Shown: in pieces, positions 1-5,298 of the stretch | Position numbering within the stretch: the stretch's first letter is position 1 | How the letters are laid out: every line of letters begins with the position of its first letter | Source of the DNA: Endomicrobium sp. | GTDB lineage: Bacteria; Elusimicrobiota; Endomicrobiia; Endomicrobiales; Endomicrobiaceae | Length of the DNA stretch: 7,246 nucleotides | Direction of reading: 5' to 3' | Assembly (NCBI GenBank): GCA_031273645.1 | Contig: JAISRM010000143.1 | Coordinates: 1 to 7,246 of the forward strand | Notes under the pieces: model-generated | Seen by the model: only the letters and a program-made list of their open reading frames with translations | Told to the model about the DNA's origin: nothing | The model's database searches: none | Translations under genes and position numbers: made by a program

Positions 1-1
1 C

Positions 2-301
2 TTTAGCAAAATTAACGGTTTTACTATTGAATTTCATTTGCTTGATATTGCAGAGAAGAAATTTGAAGAAATAACCGACATATTATTATCTGAATTTTAT
101 GTTGCGCACGTTCACGCAAATAATTACGGCAATATTATTGACGGCGCGCAGCTTCCCGAGACTTTAGAAATTACTTTTATAAACAAAGCTATGATTAAAG
201 GCGATATTACTTTATCATCTAACAAATATCCCATAAAGAATTTAGATTTCCCCTGCGATAAAGAAAAAGAAGACATCGCATTAAATTTTACACAACAATA
301 A
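2..301 (+). CDS. C-terminal fragment of a probable FkbM-like/glycan-type methyltransferase protein (5' end outside window)
   Basis: The reading frame is open from the left edge to a TAA at 299-301, giving 99 residues of a larger protein; the internal TTG at 38 is not a convincing start because the frame is open upstream and already resembles protein sequence there. Visible landmarks are a hydrophobic strand followed by IEFH near residues 9-12, a helix rich in Glu and Lys, then AHVHANNYG and LPETLEITFINK. The pattern IEFH...HxHxNN...LPxxLEITF resembles the C-terminal part of FkbM-type SAM-dependent methyltransferases and related proteins often found in surface-glycan loci; this is recalled family resemblance, not a database result. 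The SAM-binding motifs would lie in the missing N-terminal part. It runs convergently towards the HerA-like gene, separated by repeat-filled DNA, so no functional link to the other genes is implied. It could also be an unrelated conserved hypothetical protein. Confidence 0.5.
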   Translation, partial: FSKINGFTIEFHLLDIAEKKFEEITDILLSEFYVAHVHANNYGNIIDGAQLPETLEITFINKAMIKGDITLSSNKYPIKNLDFPCDKEKEDIALNFTQQ

Positions 302-328
302 AACGCAAATATATTTGAACATCAGACA

Positions 329-378
329 CCCGCCCGACAAAAACATTAGAGCGCAGGCTGCTTAGGAATAAAAAATGT
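329..378 (+). repeat. Left copy of an inverted long repeat (partner at 2561-2611)
   Basis: About 50 bp just downstream of the plus-strand gene match the reverse complement of 2561-2611 at roughly 85% by eye. The core GCGCAGGCTGCTTAGGAA (351-368) is identical in both copies. The two copies lie on opposite sides of the HerA-like gene in inverted orientation. No coding potential or target-site duplication is apparent. Confidence 0.7.
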
Positions 379-404
379 TAAAAAATTTCTAAAAAAAAGT
401 AGAT

Positions 405-420
405 TCCTATTTTCATAGGA
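405..420. repeat. Hairpin B, diverged copy (TCCTAT-TTTC-ATAGGA)
   Basis: A 6-bp perfect stem (405-410 with 415-420) closes a TTTC loop. It keeps the loop of the other hairpin B copies while several stem pairs are changed on both sides, so pairing is preserved. On the minus strand the loop is GAAA. Confidence 0.65.
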
Positions 421-461
421 CAGACTGCATCTGTGTTTATAACAAAAACAGACACAGTCTG
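421..461. repeat. Imperfect 41-nt hairpin abutting hairpin B
   Basis: Arms CAGACTG (421-427) and CAGTCTG (455-461) are perfect reverse complements. Inside them, after a 2-nt internal mismatch, TCTGT pairs with ACAGA and TTT with AAA. The outer sequence CAGACTG is related to the hairpin A motif CAGAC. The structure begins immediately after the hairpin at 405-420, repeating the tandem-hairpin layout seen elsewhere. It lies in the convergent space between the plus-strand gene and the HerA-like gene, so it could terminate the plus-strand transcript, although no strong T-run follows. Confidence 0.55.
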
Positions 462-467
462 AAAAGA

Positions 468-538
468 AATAATGTCAGAAGCTATATTAATATTAAACAT
501 GGATTCCCGCTTTCGCGGGAATGACAGACACAAACAAA
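468..538 (+). repeat. Left copy of a ~70-bp direct repeat (partner at 2658-2728)
   Basis: Positions 471-538 align without gaps to 2661-2728, with 7 differences in 68 positions. The repeat begins AATGT, continues through an AT-rich TATATTAATATTAAA segment, and ends in hairpin B plus GACAGACACAAACAAA. The copies are in the same orientation, exactly 2190 nt apart, on either side of the HerA-like gene. Confidence 0.8.
493..512. repeat. Hairpin B, full-length copy (dRS3-like palindrome)
   Basis: ATTCCCGC and GCGGGAAT form a perfect 8-bp stem around TTTC. The form ATTCCC-N8-GGGAAT is the layout of the neisserial dRS3 repeat, and similar palindromes occur in many other bacteria, so it does not identify the host. 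The minus-strand reading has a GAAA tetraloop. Confidence 0.85.
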
Positions 539-561
539 GACACTGACTGTATTGTGTAAAA

Positions 562-589
562 CAGGCGAAGCCTGTCCCATTTTCATGGC
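562..589. repeat. Composite A-B hairpin with covarying A stem
   Basis: Hairpin A here is CAGGC-GAA-GCCTG (562-574), with an A-T pair of the common form replaced by G-C on both sides. One base later a degenerate hairpin B follows, CCCAT-TTTC-ATGGC (576-589), whose outermost pair is a C-C mismatch. On the minus strand the order is B, A, then TTTTAC, so it lies in a terminator-like arrangement 3' of the HerA-like gene. Confidence 0.7.
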
Positions 590-631
590 AATGACAGGCG
601 CAAACAAAACAGACACTTGTCCGTGTTCCAT

Positions 632-648
632 AAAACAGACGAAGTCTG
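632..648 (-). terminator. Candidate terminator of the HerA-like gene (hairpin A plus T-run)
   Basis: Read on the minus strand, CAGACTTCGTCTG (648-636) forms a 5-bp stem with a TTC loop and is followed immediately by TTTTATGG. It lies about 120 nt after the stop codon of the HerA-like gene. The short stem makes it a modest intrinsic terminator by sequence; the composite at 562-589 lies further downstream as a possible backup. Confidence 0.45.
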
Positions 649-712
649 GTCGTATCAGAATGTATTTTAGTTTCAGATTGCGGGGATTTGGTAAGGTAAG
701 TTTAGGATTAAC

Positions 713-738
713 CGCGCAAGAACGCTTGCGCGCGCAAG
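713..738. repeat. GC-rich overlapping palindromes 3' of the HerA-like gene
   Basis: CGCGCAAG (713-720) and CTTGCGCG (725-732) form a perfect 8-bp stem around AACG. The second arm is also the left part of a perfect 14-bp palindrome CTTGCGCGCGCAAG (725-738), so two alternative structures compete. It lies about 30 nt after the stop of the minus-strand gene. No T-run follows on the minus strand (GTTAATCC), so a classical terminator is not supported. Confidence 0.6.
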
Positions 739-769
739 TGTAACGGGTACAAACGCTTTACTGATTGTT

Positions 770-2431
770 CTATGCCGTTAAGTCGGGGGTTTGGGAATTT
801 GGGGGAGTTTTGGGGACGTTGATTTTTATGAGCAGGGGCATTTGAAAATCTGCGCCTATTAACAGGACCTCGCCTTCGCCTAATGACGGCAGAAAATCTA
901 ACGCGTTTTTACCGGCTTGGGCTGAGGCGTTTTCTATTATTCTTTTATCGGCTTCGTTTATAAGCCTGTGAACTATAAAAGAACCCATCTGACTTAAAGT
1001 TCCTGTAGAAATATCGCGCGGCATTTGCGTTGCAAGGCACAGAAACAGGCCGTATTTTCTGCATTCTTTTGCTATTAAATCAAAAGCGTTAAGAGGCAGG
1101 GTTTCAGAAAATTCGTCTTTAACGTCTTTATTTAAAAACTGATGCGCTTCGTCTATTACAAGAATGACCGGCGATTTTATAAATTCGCGGCGGCGTCCTT
1201 TTTCAAGAAAATAAGAGCCTAACGCATTTGCGACTATTTCTTTTGCGTTAAATAAAGACGAAACATTTTCAAGGTTAATTCTTAAAATATTTTCTTTAGG
1301 CTCTTGCGGGTTTGCCGGTTTTAATAAAAATTGTTCCATAACGTCCATAACAGACACGCATTCAGACATTATATTTTTAAACCCGAACAATCTGTTAAAT
1401 AAGTCGGTATTTATAAGATTTACTATCCTGTTGACAAGAGAGGCTTGTTGATCGTACATTTTAATATCGGCCGCGCCCCAGCCTTCCGGAAAATACAAAA
1501 CGCATTCTTCTTTAATTTGAGCGACGAGATAATTTATATTGAAGTTGCAGGTGTTGTCTTCAATTTCTTTAACGTGGCGTTTGTATAATTCATTATATTC
1601 TTTGCGCTGCATATAGGCTTTTTTATACGCGCCGGTTTTAGCGTCGAGCCTTACAATTTTTAAAGAACGTATGGCTTCAAGAAGAATGGAGCGCTGGGAT
1701 TGTCCGCCCGGGCGCAAAAGAATAAACAAATCTGAAATTGAAAGTTTTTCGTAAGGAAGATATGCGTTGCGGCCGAGTTCCACAGTCTGCGCGCCAAGCG
1801 TAGCATATTCGCCCGTAGCGTCGAAAAGAATAATTTTTGTTTTTGTCTTAGAAGAAATTTCTTCTATCAATTTAGAAACAGTCCAGCTTTTTCCGCCGCC
1901 GGTTGTTCCCACTACCGCGCAATGTCTTTTCAGCAAAGCGTTTAGAGAAACTCTGCATTGAACGTCGGAAGATATAATCGTTCCTAAATCAGCATAGACT
2001 TCGCCGGCGCTTTTTGCGCCGAAATTTTCAACATATTTTTGTATTTGCTCGTTTTGGCAAGCATAAACTTTTGAGCCTATAGAAGGATATGCAAACGCAG
2101 TTTTTACCGCTTTCTCAGGTTTATCCGAATTAAAAGAAAGTAAAATTTCAGCTTTGCCTAAAACTTCATAATCTTGATTGGCGTTTGCAATTGATTTATT
2201 AAGATTGTCGTGCAGTTTTAATTCTATTATGCGCGCAAGAAAACCGCGCGAGGAGCTTTCTATTATGACAAAATCTCCGACGCCGGCGGCGCTGCCGGCA
2301 GCCTCGCCGCCGACGCTGTTTTGCAAACGCATTGCGTCCATTTTCTTAGCGGACGGAAAATTGATAAGCGCAAACTGAGGTAAAATTTCGTAAACGTAAC
2401 CGAGTTGGCAGTCTTTGTTAAAAGGATTCAT
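770..2431 (-). CDS. HerA-like (DUF87-type) ATPase, FtsK/HerA superfamily
   Basis: A 553-residue P-loop ATPase of the HerA/FtsK superfamily, whose members form hexameric rings that move DNA; in archaea HerA works with the nuclease NurA in end resection, and bacterial homologues occur in DNA repair or phage defence. Residues 1-100 look like the N-terminal HAS-barrel (GYVYEI, FVIIES, GFLARIIELKL). Walker A is GTTGGGKS at 175-182, followed by FDATGEY at 203-209. Walker B is VILVIDEAH at 422-430 with D427 and E428, and a conserved polar motif ATQMPRDIS follows at 467-475. All ATPase residues look intact. The ATG at 2431 is preceded by GAGGT with 5 nt spacing. No NurA, SIR2, DUF4297 or other known HerA partner is in view; pyrC lies 624 nt upstream on the same strand and is separated by repeats, so it is probably a monocistronic gene. 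The HAS-barrel contains a Gly/Ala-rich segment encoded by a GC-rich palindrome. Family assignment is strong; the biological role is open. Confidence 0.9.
   Translation of the reverse strand: MNPFNKDCQLGYVYEILPQFALINFPSAKKMDAMRLQNSVGGEAAGSAAGVGDFVIIESSSRGFLARIIELKLHDNLNKSIANANQDYEVLGKAEILLSFNSDKPEKAVKTAFAYPSIGSKVYACQNEQIQKYVENFGAKSAGEVYADLGTIISSDVQCRVSLNALLKRHCAVVGTTGGGKSWTVSKLIEEISSKTKTKIILFDATGEYATLGAQTVELGRNAYLPYEKLSISDLFILLRPGGQSQRSILLEAIRSLKIVRLDAKTGAYKKAYMQRKEYNELYKRHVKEIEDNTCNFNINYLVAQIKEECVLYFPEGWGAADIKMYDQQASLVNRIVNLINTDLFNRLFGFKNIMSECVSVMDVMEQFLLKPANPQEPKENILRINLENVSSLFNAKEIVANALGSYFLEKGRRREFIKSPVILVIDEAHQFLNKDVKDEFSETLPLNAFDLIAKECRKYGLFLCLATQMPRDISTGTLSQMGSFIVHRLINEADKRIIENASAQAGKNALDFLPSLGEGEVLLIGADFQMPLLIKINVPKTPPNSQTPDLTA
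2285..2311. repeat. GC-rich nested palindrome inside the HerA-like coding sequence
   Basis: GGCGGCG (2285-2291) pairs with CGCCGCC (2305-2311), and the space between holds a perfect 10-bp palindrome, CTGCCGGCAG (2292-2301). Positions 2281-2312 are 29 of 32 G or C in an otherwise AT-leaning gene. In frame it encodes most of VGGEAAGSAAGVG, a flexible-looking loop of the HAS-barrel. It may be an in-frame palindromic insertion or a compositionally biased linker. Confidence 0.5.
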
Positions 2432-2436
2432 AATTG

Positions 2437-2441
2437 ACCTC
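2437..2441 (-). promoter_or_regulatory. Ribosome binding site of the HerA-like gene
   Basis: The minus strand reads GAGGT, then CAATT, then the ATG at 2431-2429. This spacing supports that start. No convincing -35/-10 promoter pair was found between 2442 and 2755. Confidence 0.65.
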
Positions 2442-2459
2442 AGCGCCGTAAACTGCGCG

Positions 2460-2537
2460 GTATTAGCAGACAGACTTCGTCTGTTTTATGGGACAGGATG
2501 CGCCTATTTTATTGGATTAGCAGCCAGACTTCGTCTG
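2460..2537 (+). repeat. Two direct repeats carrying hairpin A in reverse orientation, in the HerA-like gene leader
   Basis: Two 24-nt copies at 2460-2483 and 2514-2537 differ at 2 positions. Each is G(T/G)ATTAGCAG followed by (A/C) and CAGACTTCGTCTG. This is the opposite orientation to the hairpin A copies at 2756-3014. On the plus strand the hairpins are followed by TTTTATGGG and TGTTTTGTC, so they are terminator-like against plus-strand (antisense) transcription. On the minus strand they would sit in the 5' leader of the HerA-like transcript, if transcription starts upstream of them, 40-106 nt before the start codon. Confidence 0.7.
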
Positions 2538-2560
2538 TGTTTTGTCATTCCTGCGTTTTT

Positions 2561-2611
2561 AATATTTGTTCTTCCTAAGCAGCCTGCGCCCGAATGTTTT
2601 TATCGGGTGGG
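2561..2611 (-). repeat. Right copy of the inverted long repeat (partner at 329-378)
   Basis: The reverse complement matches 329-378 at about 85%, with the identical core at 2573-2590. This copy also forms a small hairpin, CCCGA (2589-2593) with TCGGG (2603-2607), which the left copy has lost through base changes in one arm. Confidence 0.7.
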
Positions 2612-2657
2612 AATGCAAGTTTGCTAAAAAATTCTTTTTACATTGGTTTTTAAAAAC

Positions 2658-2728
2658 AATAATGTTAGAAAATATATTAATATTAAAAGTGGATTCCCGT
2701 TTTCACGGGAATGACAGACACAAACAAA
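2658..2728 (+). repeat. Right copy of the ~70-bp direct repeat (partner at 468-538)
   Basis: Ungapped match to the left copy with 7 differences in the best 68 positions. Two of the differences, at 2700 and 2705, are on opposite sides of the hairpin B stem and turn a C-G pair into T-A. The end of this copy leads directly into the hairpin array. Confidence 0.8.
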
Positions 2729-3014
2729 ACAGACCTTGTAAAACAATTGACAAAACAGACGAAGTCTGCCCGTTTTCACGGGATGAACAGACTCAAACAA
2801 AACAGACCCGCGAAAAAACAATTGATAAAACAGACGAAGTCTGCCCATTTTCATGGGAATGACAGACCTTGAAAAAACAATTGATAAAACAGACGAAGTC
2901 TGCAGACACTGTCTGTGTTTCATAAAACAGACGAAGTCTGCCCGTTTTCATGGCAATGACAGACACAAACAAAACAGACCTTAAAAAAACGATTTATAAA
3001 ACAGACGAAGTCTG
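2693..3014. repeat. Tandem array of composite A-B hairpins downstream of pyrC
   Basis: The array starts with a full hairpin B (2693-2712). Hairpin A copies (CAGACGAAGTCTG) start at 2756, 2831, 2890, 2928 and 3002, at spacings of 75, 59, 38 and 74 nt, pointing to a unit of about 75 nt with internal deletions. Hairpin B abuts hairpin A at 2769-2782, 2844-2857 and 2941-2954 (last copy degenerate). A variant with a changed loop, CAGACACTGTCTG, lies at 2903-2915. Linkers contain GACAGACACAAACAAAACAG-like and AACAATTGATAAAA-like sequence. Open frames crossing it are translations of repeats with no protein-like features. It fills most of the 624-nt space between pyrC and the HerA-like gene. Confidence 0.9.
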
Positions 3015-3048
3015 TAAACAATAACTTGCAGCCGTTTATTAAAGCGGC
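2998..3048 (-). terminator. Candidate terminator of the pur/pyr operon
   Basis: On the minus strand, 7 nt after the pyrC stop codon, GCCG and CGGC (3048-3045 with 3034-3031) form a weak stem around an AT-rich loop. Then ACAGAC-TTC-GTCTGT (3015-3001) forms a 6-bp stem running into TTTATAAATC. The second hairpin with its T-run is the better intrinsic terminator and is the first member of the array. Further A-B composites downstream, each with TTTT after hairpin A, could act as repeated back-up terminators. Confidence 0.5.
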
Positions 3049-3055
3049 AGAGCGT

Positions 3056-4324
3056 TTATATCTGATAAACTATATTTCCGCCGACTATAGTCATTACTGC
3101 GCCGCCCGTAAATTTGCGGCCTATAAAAGGAGAGTTTTTACTTTTTGAAATTATGCTTTCTTTTGTAAACTCGTAAGAATATTGCGGATCTATTATGGTT
3201 ATATCCGCAATGCTTCCTTCTTTCAGAGAACCTCTTCCTTCCAAATTAAATATCTTAGCCGGATTTACGCTCATTTTCTCAATGCACTGCATAAGGGTTA
3301 AAACTTTTGCAGATACCAGTTCGCTTAAAACAAGGCTCAGCATCGTTTCAAACCCGATTATGCCAAAAGGAGCCAGATCGTATTCTTTATTTTTTTCTTC
3401 CTGAGAATGAGGAGCGTGATCTGTGGCAATACAGTCTATCGTTGCGTCGGCAAGACCTTCTTTTACGGCGGCAACGTCTTTGTCTCCCCTTAAGGGAGGG
3501 TTCATTTTAGTGTTTGTATCGTAAAGTTTTACAACGTCGTCCGTTAAAGTAAAATAATGAGGGCAAGTTTCAGCAGTTACTTTTATTCCTTTCTTTTTAG
3601 CCTGACGAATTAAATCGACGGAACCGGCCGTTGAAACGTGCGCGATATGCAAATATCCGCCGGTAAGTTCTGCAAGCATTATGTCTCTTGCAACCATCAC
3701 TTCTTCAGCTTGACGAGGAATGCCGCGCAATCCTAAAATCATTGAATTTTTTCCTTCGTTCATAACTCCGTTTTTACTAAGCTCTTTATCTTCCGAATGC
3801 GATATTACCGGAAGTTTAAACATTTTGGTATATTCAAGCGCCCGCCTCATTATCTGGGAATCCGCTACCGGAAGCCCGTCGTCGCTTACGGCTACGATTC
3901 CGGCTCTTTTAAGAACGCCTATCTCTGAAAGTTCCTGACCTAAAGAACCTTTTGTCGCGCAGCCTATAGGAAAAACGTTTACCACTCCTTCTTTCTGCGC
4001 TTTTAAAAGAATAAATTCTACCGTCGGCGCATTGTCTATGACAGGTTTGGTATTTGGCATGCACAAAACGCTCGTTATTCCGCCTTTTGCCGCAGCTCTG
4101 GTCCCGGTTTTTATCGTTTCCTTTCCTTCCTGTCCCGGCTCTCTTAAATGAGAGTGAACGTCTATTAATCCGGGAACGGCGATTTTACCGCGCCCGTCGA
4201 TAATTTTATCGGGATTAGCTGAAAGTTTTGAAACTATTTTGCCGTTTTCAACAAATAAATCGCCTTTTTCGTCTTTATTTTGCGAAGGGTCGGCGATTCT
4301 GATATTTTTTATATGCAAGCTCAT
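3056..4324 (-). CDS. pyrC: Dihydroorotase, class I PyrC type
   Basis: Dihydroorotase (EC 3.5.2.3) interconverts N-carbamoyl-L-aspartate and L-dihydroorotate, the third step of de novo pyrimidine synthesis, in the cytoplasm. The 422 residues match the usual length of the class I, metal-dependent amidohydrolase type. The signature GLIDVHSHLREPG at 52-64 gives metal ligands H57 and H59; further expected ligands or active-site residues are D149 (SDDG), H176 (ISHSED), H229 (AHVST), N275 (MNPPLR) and D302 (ATDHAPH). All are present, so this is not one of the inactive dihydroorotase-like subunits found with some aspartate transcarbamoylases. The ATG overlaps the pyrB stop in ATGA, and AAGGGG lies 5 nt upstream inside pyrB, indicating translational coupling. 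It is the last gene of the operon. Confidence 0.97.
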   Translation of the reverse strand: MSLHIKNIRIADPSQNKDEKGDLFVENGKIVSKLSANPDKIIDGRGKIAVPGLIDVHSHLREPGQEGKETIKTGTRAAAKGGITSVLCMPNTKPVIDNAPTVEFILLKAQKEGVVNVFPIGCATKGSLGQELSEIGVLKRAGIVAVSDDGLPVADSQIMRRALEYTKMFKLPVISHSEDKELSKNGVMNEGKNSMILGLRGIPRQAEEVMVARDIMLAELTGGYLHIAHVSTAGSVDLIRQAKKKGIKVTAETCPHYFTLTDDVVKLYDTNTKMNPPLRGDKDVAAVKEGLADATIDCIATDHAPHSQEEKNKEYDLAPFGIIGFETMLSLVLSELVSAKVLTLMQCIEKMSVNPAKIFNLEGRGSLKEGSIADITIIDPQYSYEFTKESIISKSKNSPFIGRKFTGGAVMTIVGGNIVYQI

Positions 4325-5253
4325 TTTTTCCCCTTGTTATTGGGCTTTAAGAGATACAATACAGCCATTCTGACGGCGATACCGTTTGTAACCTGCTCGT
4401 ATATAACGGCATTGGGGCTGTCGGCTACGTCGGAAGAAATTTCTACGCCTCTGTTCATCGGGCCCGGATGCATTATCATAACTCCGGACTTTGCTTTTGC
4501 AAGACGTTCTTTCGTAAGCTGATAAAGTTCAACGTATTCTCGCACGGAAGGAAATAAATTTTCCTGCTGGCGCTCAAGCTGTATTCTTAAAATATTTACA
4601 ACGTCGGCTTCTTTGATTGCTTCGTCTAAATCATAATAAACTTTAACTCCAAGTTCCTCTATTTTGTCGGGAATAAGCGTCGGCGGACCGGCGACCGAAA
4701 CTTTTGCTCCCATTTTCGTAAGCGCCCATATGTTAGATTTTGCGACTCTCGAATGCAGTATGTCGCCGACGAGCAAAACTCTCAAGCCTTCAAGCGTTTT
4801 CTTTTTTTCATACATGGTGTAAAGATCTAAAAGCCCCTGCGTGGGATGTTCGTGAAAACCGTCGCCGGCGTTAATGATAGAAGCGTTTAAATTTCTTGCA
4901 AGAATGTCGGGAGTTCCGGAAAGCGAGTGCCTTATTATAACGTAGTCGGCTTTCATGGCTTCAAGGGTTTTTCCCGTATCTATAAGACTCTCGCCTTTTA
5001 CTACGCTTGAAGCGCTTACCGTAAGATTTACCACGTCGGCAGATAATCGTTTAGCCGCTATTTCAAAAGAAGTTCTCGTTCTTGTGGAAGGTTCGTAAAA
5101 TAAGGTTACTACGGTTTTTCCTATTAATGTGGGAGCTTTTTTTACCGATCTGGTAAACAGATCTTTAAAAGGTTTTACGGAATCCAAAATCAATTGCAAA
5201 TCTTTTTTGTCTAAATGTTCCAAACCAAGCAAATCTTTGCGGTTAAGAGACAT
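4321..5253 (-). CDS. pyrB: Aspartate carbamoyltransferase catalytic subunit
   Basis: PyrB (EC 2.1.3.2) condenses carbamoyl phosphate with L-aspartate to N-carbamoyl-aspartate, the committed step of pyrimidine synthesis. The 310 residues are normal for the catalytic chain, which acts as a trimer. The carbamoyl-phosphate site is FYEPSTRTRTSF at 52-63 (STRTR at 56-60), with the conserved Lys in VVKGES (K86). Other signatures are RHS at 108-110, HPTQ at 136-139, GDILHSRVAKSN at 163-174 and HPGPMNRG at 262-269. No pyrI regulatory subunit is in view. A candidate Shine-Dalgarno (AAAGGA) is about 10 nt upstream, directly after a small hairpin in the 45-nt pyrR-pyrB gap. The 3' end overlaps pyrC by 4 nt. 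Confidence 0.97.
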   Translation of the reverse strand: MSLNRKDLLGLEHLDKKDLQLILDSVKPFKDLFTRSVKKAPTLIGKTVVTLFYEPSTRTRTSFEIAAKRLSADVVNLTVSASSVVKGESLIDTGKTLEAMKADYVIIRHSLSGTPDILARNLNASIINAGDGFHEHPTQGLLDLYTMYEKKKTLEGLRVLLVGDILHSRVAKSNIWALTKMGAKVSVAGPPTLIPDKIEELGVKVYYDLDEAIKEADVVNILRIQLERQQENLFPSVREYVELYQLTKERLAKAKSGVMIMHPGPMNRGVEISSDVADSPNAVIYEQVTNGIAVRMAVLYLLKPNNKGKK

Positions 5254-5271
5254 AATTTACCGATTCCTTTT

Positions 5272-5284
5272 ACGGCTGCGCCGT
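5272..5284 (-). promoter_or_regulatory. Small hairpin next to the pyrB Shine-Dalgarno
   Basis: In the pyrR-pyrB gap the minus strand reads ACGGC-GCA-GCCGT, a perfect 5-bp GC-rich stem with a 3-nt loop, followed at once by AAAAGGA, the likely pyrB ribosome binding site. It could affect pyrB translation or be an RNA processing site. It does not match the PyrR-binding loop consensus that I recall. Confidence 0.35.
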
Positions 5285-5298
5285 TTTTATTGTTTTTG

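Noticed and set aside
38..40. TTG at 38 as the start of the left plus-strand gene
   Set aside because: The frame is open to the window edge and the preceding residues (INGFTIEFH) continue the protein pattern, so the gene is cut by the window.
552..743. Plus-strand open frame of 63 codons
   Set aside because: It is mostly a translation of the hairpin repeats and the GC-rich palindrome; there is no ribosome binding site and no protein-like pattern.
302..769. Insertion sequence or transposon remnant flanking the HerA-like gene
   Set aside because: Repeats are present, but no transposase fragment, terminal inverted repeat of IS type or target duplication could be recognised.
2432..2755. Sigma-70-type promoter for the HerA-like gene
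   Set aside because: Several AT-rich boxes (such as TGCTAATAC on the minus strand near 2460) exist, but none has a plausible -35 at proper spacing; a call would be arbitrary.
2415..2923. Open frames on both strands over the repeat array (2415-2627, 2566-2862 plus; 2624-2923 minus)
   Set aside because: Repeated peptides such as TDEVCPFS arise from tandem DNA repeats read in phase; the frames overlap each other and lack start signals.
2693..3014. CRISPR array
   Set aside because: Repeats are short palindromes with spacings of 75, 59, 38 and 74 nt; the sequence between them is itself repetitive rather than unique spacers, and no cas genes are present.
3195..4522. Plus-strand open frames within pyrC and pyrB
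   Set aside because: They are antisense shadows of clearly conserved minus-strand genes.
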